NCBI RefSeq assembly: GCF_009695635.1
Contig: NZ_VUNN01000007.1
Coordinates: 1-64,000 of the forward strand
Direction: 5' to 3'
DNA length: 64,000 nt
Origin: Bullifex porci
Lineage (GTDB): Bacteria > Spirochaetota > Spirochaetia > Sphaerochaetales > Sphaerochaetaceae
The position numbers and the translations under genes were made by a program. How positions within the stretch are numbered: the first letter of the stretch is position 1; every line of letters starts with the position of its first letter. The notes below the pieces were generated by a model. The model saw only the letters and a program-made list of their open reading frames with translations. It was not told where the DNA came from and ran no database searches. Positions 6,452-12,872 of this stretch are shown piece after piece.

Positions 6452-7843
6452 ATGGATAAGCAAGCAGCTATCAAATACTTAGAAAGTAGAGCTCAAGACT
6501 TCTATAAGCTTAGCGATAAGATTTGGGGTAATGCTGAGATAAGATTTAAAGAAAAGCAAAGCGTTAATGATTATGAAGCTTTCCTAAAGCAGGAGGGCTT
6601 TGAGGTTACTGTTGGTCTTGCTGGACTTAAAACAGCATTTAGTGCTACTTGGGGAAGTGGAAAGCCTGTAATTGGTTTTTTAGGTGAATATGATGCTCTT
6701 CCTGGACTTAGCCAAAAGGCTGGAGTTGCTGTAAAGGAGTCCTTAGAGAGCGAGGGAAATGGTCATGGCTGTGGACATAACCTACTAGGAGTAGGAGCTC
6801 TTATGGGTGCTATCGGTTTTAAGCACTACCTAGAAGAGAATGGAAAATCTGGAACTGTAGTATATTTTGGATGTCCTGCAGAGGAGGGTGGTAGCGGTAA
6901 GACCTTTATGGCTCGTGAAGGGTGCTTTAATAATTTAGATGCTGCCTTTAGCTGGCATCCAAGTGATTACAATATGATGCCTCCAGGACCTGTATTGGCT
7001 AATGACTCAATTCGCTATAGCTTCATAGGTAAGGCCTCACATGCAGCCGCTGCTCCTGAAGCAGGACGTAGTGCATTAGATGCGCTAGAGCTCATGAATG
7101 TAGGAGTACAGTTCTTAAGAGAGCACATTCCATCAAGTGCAAGAATTCACTATGCAATTACAGATACAGGTGGAATATCTCCTAATATTGTACAAGCTCA
7201 TGCATCTGCTCTATATCAAATTAGAGCTCCATTTGCTCCAGAGCTTGAGGATCTATATAAGAGATTAAATAATATTGCAAAGGGTGCTGCCTTGATGACA
7301 GATACTCAGGTTGAAATTAAGTTCTTAAAGGGTACTAGTAATACCTTACTAATTCCTGCTTTAGATGAGATCATGTATAAAAATATGTGTGAAATATCTA
7401 ATCCAATTGCAGAAGCAAAGGACCTTGATTTCGCTTATGAAATTGTAAAGACACAAAAGAGTCCTGATAAGCTTCCTGAAAATGCCTTTGTATTAAAGCC
7501 AATGCCTTGGAATAAAGCTGGTAATATTCCTCTTCCTGGTTCCTCTGATGTTGGTGATGTAAGCTGGGTATGTCCTACTTCTCAGTGTGGAACAAGTACT
7601 TGGCCAGTTGGAACAGCTCCTCATAGCTGGCAGGCAGTAGCTTGTGGTAAGAGTGATTTTGCTCATAGAGGAATGCTCTTTGCCGGACAAATAATTGCCT
7701 CTACAGCTATTGATGTATTAAATAACCCTGAAGTAATAGCTAAAGCTTGGGAGCAGCTAAAGGAAAAAACTGGAGGCTCACCTTATCATTGTCCAATTCC
7801 AAGTGAAATTACTCCAGATATTTTAGAAGCTGAAATAACTTAA
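6452..7843 (+). CDS. M20 amidohydrolase, AbgB-type
   Basis: A 463-residue M20-family metal amidohydrolase, close in length to p-aminobenzoyl-glutamate hydrolase subunit B. Metal-site and catalytic segments are visible in order: GFLGEYDALPG, GNGHGCGHNLLG, PAEEGGSGK, FSWHPSD, then the dimerisation/lid portion (GKASHAAAAPEAGRSALDA), and a C-terminal SSDVGDVSW plus PHSWQA. It would hydrolyse an amide such as aminobenzoyl-glutamate or another N-acyl amino acid. Escherichia coli AbgB works with AbgA and the AbgT transporter; here no AbgA is adjacent and an MFS-like protein takes the transporter position. Family certain, substrate tentative. Confidence 0.8.
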   Translation: MDKQAAIKYLESRAQDFYKLSDKIWGNAEIRFKEKQSVNDYEAFLKQEGFEVTVGLAGLKTAFSATWGSGKPVIGFLGEYDALPGLSQKAGVAVKESLESEGNGHGCGHNLLGVGALMGAIGFKHYLEENGKSGTVVYFGCPAEEGGSGKTFMAREGCFNNLDAAFSWHPSDYNMMPPGPVLANDSIRYSFIGKASHAAAAPEAGRSALDALELMNVGVQFLREHIPSSARIHYAITDTGGISPNIVQAHASALYQIRAPFAPELEDLYKRLNNIAKGAALMTDTQVEIKFLKGTSNTLLIPALDEIMYKNMCEISNPIAEAKDLDFAYEIVKTQKSPDKLPENAFVLKPMPWNKAGNIPLPGSSDVGDVSWVCPTSQCGTSTWPVGTAPHSWQAVACGKSDFAHRGMLFAGQIIASTAIDVLNNPEVIAKAWEQLKEKTGGSPYHCPIPSEITPDILEAEIT

Positions 7844-7850
7844 ACAAAAA

Positions 7851-7883
7851 AAGTGCATCTTTGATTTTTTCAAGGATGCACTT
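7851..7883. terminator. Bidirectional terminator between convergent genes
   Basis: Fourteen-base arms (AAGTGCATCTTTGA and TCAAGGATGCACTT) pair with one wobble. On the minus strand the stem is followed by a run of seven T, making it the main terminator of the leftward gene; on the plus strand the tail is weaker. Confidence 0.8.
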
Positions 7884-7895
7884 AAAATTTAACGA

Positions 7896-8741
7896 TTAAA
7901 AGTCCTCATCATAATTAACAGAGATACCACTTTTTTCAGCCCATTTATTTAATACTTCTTCTAGTGTATCGTATGTATCCTCATCTATTTTATCACTATC
8001 AAGAGCATCCTCTAAATCATCTAAGAAGTTATCATACCAGGTATCTAATAGCTTCATTGAAGCACCCTTTGTTGATAAATACATCTTACTAAGTAAATCT
8101 ATGTACTTTTTTCTAAGAGATTTAGGCATATCCTCTGGATCTACACCATTATAAATATCTTCCTCTTTAAATGGGATATACCAATATTTTTCAGCCTTAT
8201 GAGAATCAAAAATTTCAATAAGCTTTTCATAATTCTCTAGTAAATTAAATTCCTCTGTAAATTCCTTAGGAAGAATCTTCATCTTCTTATTATCTGATGA
8301 TAGAACATCTTCTCCCTCTTCAGGCTCAACTGCAACCTGAACAAATTTACTTGATAATAGAGTTTCAATAGTTACAACTGGATTATTTGAAAAATAGAAC
8401 GATTGATCATAGTTATCTTCATCATTAAAAAGAATGTTATTAGGATTAAACAAATTAATAACTAGTTTTTTTACAGCATCCTCTATACCTTCAAAATCAT
8501 TTGTATAATCATTTGCATCGTATAAGAAGAAATCTGGAAAAGCTTCTTTTAGGGCTTTATAAGCATCTTCTGGCTTTGATGCATCCTTTACTGCCTTAAC
8601 AGCCTTAAGATTTAATAGAAAGCAATCCTCTGCAGTTTTTACATTATCATTAATTACATAAGCACTATAATTTTCCCATCCTGGAGTAGAGAGTAAATCA
8701 TAATTTGGAAAACAACGAATACAGTGTTTCTTTGAGCCCAT
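7896..8741 (-). CDS. Acidic protein of unknown function
   Basis: A 281-residue soluble, strongly acidic protein with no signal peptide or membrane segment. The N-terminus carries a single CIRC pair (residues 8-11). The body is rich in Asp/Glu and Lys, with a helical C-terminal stretch (FLDDLEDALDSDKIDEDTYD). I recognise no family. AAGGAGGTCCCT gives a strong ribosome site for the ATG at 8741. It is a single-gene unit, with the hairpin at 7851-7883 as its terminator. Confidence 0.6.
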   Translation of the reverse strand: MGSKKHCIRCFPNYDLLSTPGWENYSAYVINDNVKTAEDCFLLNLKAVKAVKDASKPEDAYKALKEAFPDFFLYDANDYTNDFEGIEDAVKKLVINLFNPNNILFNDEDNYDQSFYFSNNPVVTIETLLSSKFVQVAVEPEEGEDVLSSDNKKMKILPKEFTEEFNLLENYEKLIEIFDSHKAEKYWYIPFKEEDIYNGVDPEDMPKSLRKKYIDLLSKMYLSTKGASMKLLDTWYDNFLDDLEDALDSDKIDEDTYDTLEEVLNKWAEKSGISVNYDEDF

Positions 8742-9082
8742 AGGGACCTCCTTTTTTTGTGGTAAACATTAGCTTTTTCTGAGCGATTCAATATGAATCC
8801 TTAATACTATTTTTCTTTACCTCTTTAATTAATTGTATTGTCATAATTGATCTATGAGCAAGGAAAAGTTACTCTCATAGCTTAATTAGTTGATTGATAC
8901 ATGGAAAAATTTTGACCCAAAAGTTTTCAAAAATTTTGATTAAAAAAAATAACCATCTTAACTCATTACATAACAACAAGATGGCTTATTCATAAGATAT
9001 TGATGTGGATTAAACACTAATTATTCTTGTGCTCAACCTCTAAAGACGGGATAATAAAGAGTTATATATATGCTGCGAAAAA
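8742..9082. other. Intergenic region left of the TnpB element
   Basis: Contains the upstream region of the leftward acidic-protein gene and a leftward terminator (separate entry) but no credible gene. Short frames in the region are AT-rich and hydrophobic by composition and lack ribosome sites. Confidence 0.5.
8941..8984 (-). terminator. Orphan leftward terminator
   Basis: CCATCTT (8953-8959) pairs with AAGATGG (8978-8984); on the minus strand a T-rich run follows (8941-8951). No leftward gene now lies to its right, since the TnpB element begins about 100 bases away. It may be the tail of a gene lost when or before the element arrived. Confidence 0.5.
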
Positions 9083-9102
9083 CCCTCACGCTTGCGTGTG
9101 GG
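9083..9102 (+). repeat. Left-end hairpin of the TnpB element
   Basis: CCC-T-CACG pairs with CGTG-T-GGG around a CTTG loop, leaving a T-T mismatch in the stem. A run of eight T follows at 9113-9120 after a short spacer, so the structure may also stop read-through into the element. Confidence 0.7.
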
Positions 9103-9293
9103 ATGAAAGCAGTTTTTTTTACCTTGAAAATTAACTAGGATAATTAAATATTCTATGTGTATAATAAATCTAGAAAGGAAATAAAAGGGGAATAAGTAAT
9201 ACAAGCATACACAGAAAATAGTAACCATCATAATAATCAATGAAATACTAATAATTTAGCATATCATTAAAATTGTGGAGGAAGATAATAGTA

Positions 9294-11015
9294 ATGGCTC
9301 GTCCCAAAAGCAATAACGTACAAATCAATATTTCTGTTCCCTCTGAATGGAAAACCGAACTTGAAAACCTTGCTAGAATCTATTCAGTTGAGGAAGGAAA
9401 AACCATGATTGATGAAGAGTATAATAAGATACTAAAACAATATCATAAGGTTTCAGAGAGACATATTTTAGCCGTTGAAAGTAATATGCCTTATTCTGAT
9501 ATACTTCAAGTTGTAACTCTTTCAGATAAAATACGAAAAGCAGGAAACGAGCTTGTAGCTCTTATGAGAAAGAATTATGAGCAGCTTATACGCACAAAGA
9601 GATACCGCAAGCTACTTGTTTTGTATGGTAACACCGAAGATAAAAATAAACGTAAGGATTTAGCTAATCAGCTTAGAGAAATGCAGAAAGACTATAATGT
9701 CACATGGGATTATTGTAGAAAATCCATGATTCCAATAGGTAAAAAATATGGAATATATGCTGTTTTTGCCTTAACTAAAGCTGAGGATATTTGGGGCGGT
9801 GTAGAGAAATGCTTGTATGGGAGAGGAGCAGCAATTCACTTCTCTAAATACGGAGAACTGCCTTGCATCAGATCAAAACAGATAAATCGTGGTATACCAA
9901 TATCTGTAAAGGATGAGCAGCTACAATTCAAACTTGGTAAGATTAATTTTGGAATAAAGGTAGTTGATAGATTTCAACGAGATGAGGTTAATGCAATTGT
10001 ATCCTATCTTGCAGAATCTGAAAACATAGATAGAAAAGCGGTTAATGCTTTCAAGGAAGATGGCCGTTGCATAGACACATACAGGCCATGCTATGCAACG
10101 CTTGTACCTAAATTAATAAGGCGCAAATACAGGGTATTTTTACACCTGACCATTGAAGGTAAGGCAAAACCAAAATACAACAAGTATGGTAGTCTCCGAC
10201 ATAAGTATGGTAAAGGTATTATAGGTGCTGATATTGGTACACAGACTGTTGCGTATACATCTAATACAGAGGTAGGCTTGAAAAATCTTTCAGAGCGTGG
10301 CAATAGTATTCAAACATCAGAGAGGAAAGAACGACTACTTCATCGTGCGATGGATAGGTCAAGAAGAGCTACTAATCCTCAAAACTATAACGATGATGGT
10401 ATTGTTAAAAAAGGTCGTAAGGATTGGAAATATTCAAATCATTATAAAAAGCTGAAAGCCAAATATTATGAATTATGTCGAATCAATGCAGTAAATAGAC
10501 AACTTGCAATAAACGAGGATGCAAATCATTTACGTAGTTTAGCTAATACATTTGTAACTGAAGAGAAAAATGCAAGCAAGCTCATGAAGCGTGCTAAAGA
10601 AACCACAAAAAATGAAAAAGGTAAATTCAATAAGAAAAAGCGATTTGGCAAAACAATAAAGAACAGGTGTCCTTCTAAATTTCAGACCACTGTACAAAAG
10701 AAATTCGAAGTGACAGGCGGTACATATATCGAGGTTTCTAATAATTATAGAGCATCACAATATGACCATACTGCGGATGATTATATCAAGAAGAAGCTAT
10801 CTGATAGATTGTATAAACTTCGTAGTGGTACCGAGGTGCAGAGAGATTGGTATTCATCATTCTTACTCTATTGTTACGATTATAGAACAAACAGCATAGA
10901 CAAAAATAAATGCAATATGGAATTTGGAAGATTCTACAATATGGAGAAAAAACTAATAGAAAGGATTAAGGTTAATAAGATTAAAGTATTAAACAGTGGA
11001 ATTAAAATAGGTTAA
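9294..11015 (+). CDS. TnpB-type RuvC nuclease with RHH-like N-terminus
   Basis: A 573-residue protein (ATG at 9294; GGAGG 12 nt upstream; the in-frame TTG at 9273 is less likely). Residues 9-30 (VQINISVPSEWKTELENLA) look like a ribbon-helix-helix DNA-binding start. The C-terminal half is TnpB-like: RuvC-I GADIGT with Asp313, RuvC-II FVTEEKNA with Glu423, RuvC-III VQRDWYSS with Asp518. The CxxC...CxxC zinc ribbon normally between RuvC-II and III is replaced by SQYDHTADDYIKKKLSDR, which has no Cys. The catalytic triad is intact, so RNA-guided DNA cleavage is plausible by homology. It is longer than typical TnpB (about 400 residues). Related zinc-ribbon-less TnpBs exist in gut Firmicutes, from memory. 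Confidence 0.8.
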   Translation: MARPKSNNVQINISVPSEWKTELENLARIYSVEEGKTMIDEEYNKILKQYHKVSERHILAVESNMPYSDILQVVTLSDKIRKAGNELVALMRKNYEQLIRTKRYRKLLVLYGNTEDKNKRKDLANQLREMQKDYNVTWDYCRKSMIPIGKKYGIYAVFALTKAEDIWGGVEKCLYGRGAAIHFSKYGELPCIRSKQINRGIPISVKDEQLQFKLGKINFGIKVVDRFQRDEVNAIVSYLAESENIDRKAVNAFKEDGRCIDTYRPCYATLVPKLIRRKYRVFLHLTIEGKAKPKYNKYGSLRHKYGKGIIGADIGTQTVAYTSNTEVGLKNLSERGNSIQTSERKERLLHRAMDRSRRATNPQNYNDDGIVKKGRKDWKYSNHYKKLKAKYYELCRINAVNRQLAINEDANHLRSLANTFVTEEKNASKLMKRAKETTKNEKGKFNKKKRFGKTIKNRCPSKFQTTVQKKFEVTGGTYIEVSNNYRASQYDHTADDYIKKKLSDRLYKLRSGTEVQRDWYSSFLLYCYDYRTNSIDKNKCNMEFGRFYNMEKKLIERIKVNKIKVLNSGIKIG

Positions 11016-11215
11016 AATCTTAATAATAGGGAGAATGACTGTACTTCCTTGCTGAAAAGCAGAAATTTATCGCTAATGTGGTCGTAGGACTGCTTGATAA
11101 TGAAAGTCCTGATTCAAATAGGCTTACACTTGTAACTCCAAAGTCTGAAAATGATGTACGATTACAAGCTACTCTTGGTAATCAGAACCCCATGGGCTTG
11201 CCCGTGGGAGCAGTC
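11016..11215 (+). ncRNA. Probable omega-RNA region of the TnpB element
   Basis: In characterised TnpB elements the guide (omega/reRNA) is transcribed from the 3' end of tnpB through the right end, with the guide taken from flanking DNA. Here about 170 nt separate the tnpB stop from the right-end hairpin. The segment also contains a 61-codon open frame (11039-11221) without a good start. The RNA role is inferred from position and the hairpin; 5' and 3' ends are not determined. The flank starting about 11216-11222 would supply the guide. Confidence 0.4.
11189..11208 (+). repeat. Right-end hairpin of the TnpB element
   Basis: CCCATGGG pairs with CCCGTGGG (one T-G wobble) around a CTTG loop identical to the left-end loop. 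It lies about 175 bases downstream of the tnpB stop. Confidence 0.7.
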
Positions 11216-11340
11216 AGATGATAAGAGTTATCATATATATCTTGAGCTTTATCCAAGATTAAAAGATTTATTTCAAAACAAAAACTATTTACAACCTTCT
11301 AAGCCATGATATTATTTTCTCATACAAGGAAGGTAAAATT

Positions 11341-12561
11341 ATGGAAAAGAAGAAATTGTCTCTTGCTCTCCAAATCTTTATTGCATTAGTAATTGCAATA
11401 ATTGTTGGGTTGATTCTTGGAACAAAGGGTGCTCCTTTTGCAAATAGCTACATTAAGCCATTTGGAACAATATTTTTGAACTTAATTAAGTTTATAGTTT
11501 GTCCAATAGTGTTAGTTTCAATTATTAATGGTATTATTTCAATGAAGGATATTAGAACAGTAGGATCTGTAGGCTTAAAAACTATTGTCTTCTATCTTTG
11601 TACAACAGCTATTGCAATTACAATTGGTTTAGTAGTAGCGTCCCTCGCTAAGGGGCTATTCCCAATAGTTGCAACAACTGATTTAACATATACAGCATCA
11701 GCATCTACATCCTTTATGGATACCTTGGTTAATATCTTCCCTTCAAACTTCTTAACACCAATTACAAATGCTAATATGCTTCAAATCATTGTAATGGCAA
11801 TCTTACTTGGATTTTCAATCATCCTTGTTGGTGAAGAAAAAAATAGTGGAGTAATAGAAGCCTTTGAAAAATGTAATGCAATTTGTATGAAGTGTATGGA
11901 ATTAATCCTTAAGCTTTCTCCTATTGGTGTATTCTGTCTATTATGTCCAGTAGTAGCTGCAAATGGTGCTATGATCCTAAGCTCACTTGCTATGGTACTA
12001 TTAATTGCATACATTTGTTACATCTTACATGCAGTAATTGTATATTCCTCAACAGTATCATTAGTTGGTGGTATTAGTCCTCTAAAGTTCTTTAAGGGTA
12101 TGATGCCAGCAATTATGTTTGCATTCTCAAGTGCTTCATCTGTAGGAACTCTTCCAATTAACATGAAATGTGTAGAAGACCTTGGTGGGGACAATCAAAT
12201 TTCATCATTTGTTCTTCCTCTTGGCGCAACAATTAACATGGATGGAACAGCAATTTACCAAGGTGTATGTGCAATCTTTATCGCAGCATGCTATGGTATT
12301 AATCTAACCTTTCCACAGATGTTAACAATCGTATTAACAGCAACATTAGCTTCAATTGGTACTGCTGGTGTTCCAGGAGCAGGTATGGTAATGCTTGCAA
12401 TGGTTCTTTCATCTGTAGGTCTTCCTGTTGATGGTATAGCAATAGTTGCAGGTATCGATAGAATCTTCGATATGGGTAGAACAACTGTTAATATCACAGG
12501 TGATGCAGCTTGTGCATTAATCGTATCAAATCTTGAAAAGAAAAGATTAGGACGTAAATAA
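11341..12561 (+). CDS. Dicarboxylate/amino acid:cation symporter (DAACS)
   Basis: A 406-residue member of the glutamate/dicarboxylate:cation symporter family (GltP/GltT/DctA-like). Family marks are the serine-rich hairpin SSASSVGTLP, the NMDGT cation/substrate motif (ATINMDGTAIYQ) and a C-terminal GRTTVNITGDA with the Asp that contacts substrate. The order of hydrophobic segments fits the eight-helix, two-hairpin trimeric fold. It imports glutamate, aspartate or C4-dicarboxylates with H+ or Na+; which one is not decidable here. AAGGAAGG lies before the ATG, and a terminator follows, so it is a single-gene unit just beyond the TnpB element. Confidence 0.9.
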   Translation: MEKKKLSLALQIFIALVIAIIVGLILGTKGAPFANSYIKPFGTIFLNLIKFIVCPIVLVSIINGIISMKDIRTVGSVGLKTIVFYLCTTAIAITIGLVVASLAKGLFPIVATTDLTYTASASTSFMDTLVNIFPSNFLTPITNANMLQIIVMAILLGFSIILVGEEKNSGVIEAFEKCNAICMKCMELILKLSPIGVFCLLCPVVAANGAMILSSLAMVLLIAYICYILHAVIVYSSTVSLVGGISPLKFFKGMMPAIMFAFSSASSVGTLPINMKCVEDLGGDNQISSFVLPLGATINMDGTAIYQGVCAIFIAACYGINLTFPQMLTIVLTATLASIGTAGVPGAGMVMLAMVLSSVGLPVDGIAIVAGIDRIFDMGRTTVNITGDAACALIVSNLEKKRLGRK

Positions 12562-12577
12562 TTAATTCTTTGATTTT

Positions 12578-12614
12578 GGCTCCATGTAGTAATTATGTGG
12601 AGCCTAGTTTTTTT
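12578..12614 (+). terminator. Terminator of the symporter gene
   Basis: GGCTCCAT pairs with ATGTGGAGCC (one looped-out base), ending at 12604, followed by TAG and seven T. Confidence 0.85.
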
Positions 12615-12645
12615 CTCAAATTACAGATGTTTATCATTTAAATAA

Positions 12646-12870
12646 TTATTTTGCTAGCTCGTTAAGAGTGTCACCTGTAACTCGGAATATCATCCATTCA
12701 GAGAGAGGCTTAGCTTTAAGGCTTTCATAGAAATTAATACTAGGAGTATTCCAATCTAAGCAACACCACTCTAATCGTTCACAGTCTCTTTGGACAGTAA
12801 ATTGTGCAAGCTCTTTGATAAAGCTTAATATTAATGCGCAATCCTTTCTTTCTGCTATTCGAAACTCCAT
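12646..12870 (-). pseudogene. GNAT acetyltransferase with internal deletion
   Basis: The 74-residue frame begins like a GNAT acetyltransferase (MEFRIAERKDCALILSFIKE) and after ELAQFTV jumps directly to a GNAT C-terminus (RDCERLEWCCLDWN, then INFYESLKAKPLSEW). Diamine/polyamine-type GNATs of this shape are about 160 residues; the missing middle holds the acetyl-CoA-binding R/Q-x-x-G-x-G/A motif. An in-frame deletion of roughly 80-90 codons explains it. The product cannot be an active acetyltransferase. It starts 2 nt after the stop codon of the upstream UvrA-like gene and was probably its operon partner. Confidence 0.8.
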
Positions 12871-12872
12871 TA

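Larger units (their letters stand above)
9083..11221 (+). mobile_element. TnpB-only IS200/IS605-type element
   Basis: Bounded by two hairpins with the same CTTG tetraloop: left 9083-9102 (eight-position stem with one T-T mismatch) and right 11189-11208 (eight pairs, one wobble). Imperfect subterminal hairpins of this size are how IS200/IS605 ends are recognised. Inside is a single large gene for a TnpB-type RuvC nuclease. No Y1 tyrosine transposase (TnpA) is present, so movement would need TnpA in trans. Exact cleavage sites cannot be fixed from one copy. Confidence 0.75.

Noticed and set aside
9040-9240. A leftward 66-codon hydrophobic ORF
   Set aside because: It overlaps the left-end hairpin of the TnpB element, has no ribosome site and reads as AT-rich noise.
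9083-11208. The two similar hairpins as a CRISPR-like repeat pair
   Set aside because: They are over 2 kb apart, differ in stem sequence and bracket a TnpB gene, so they are transposon ends. No spacer array exists.
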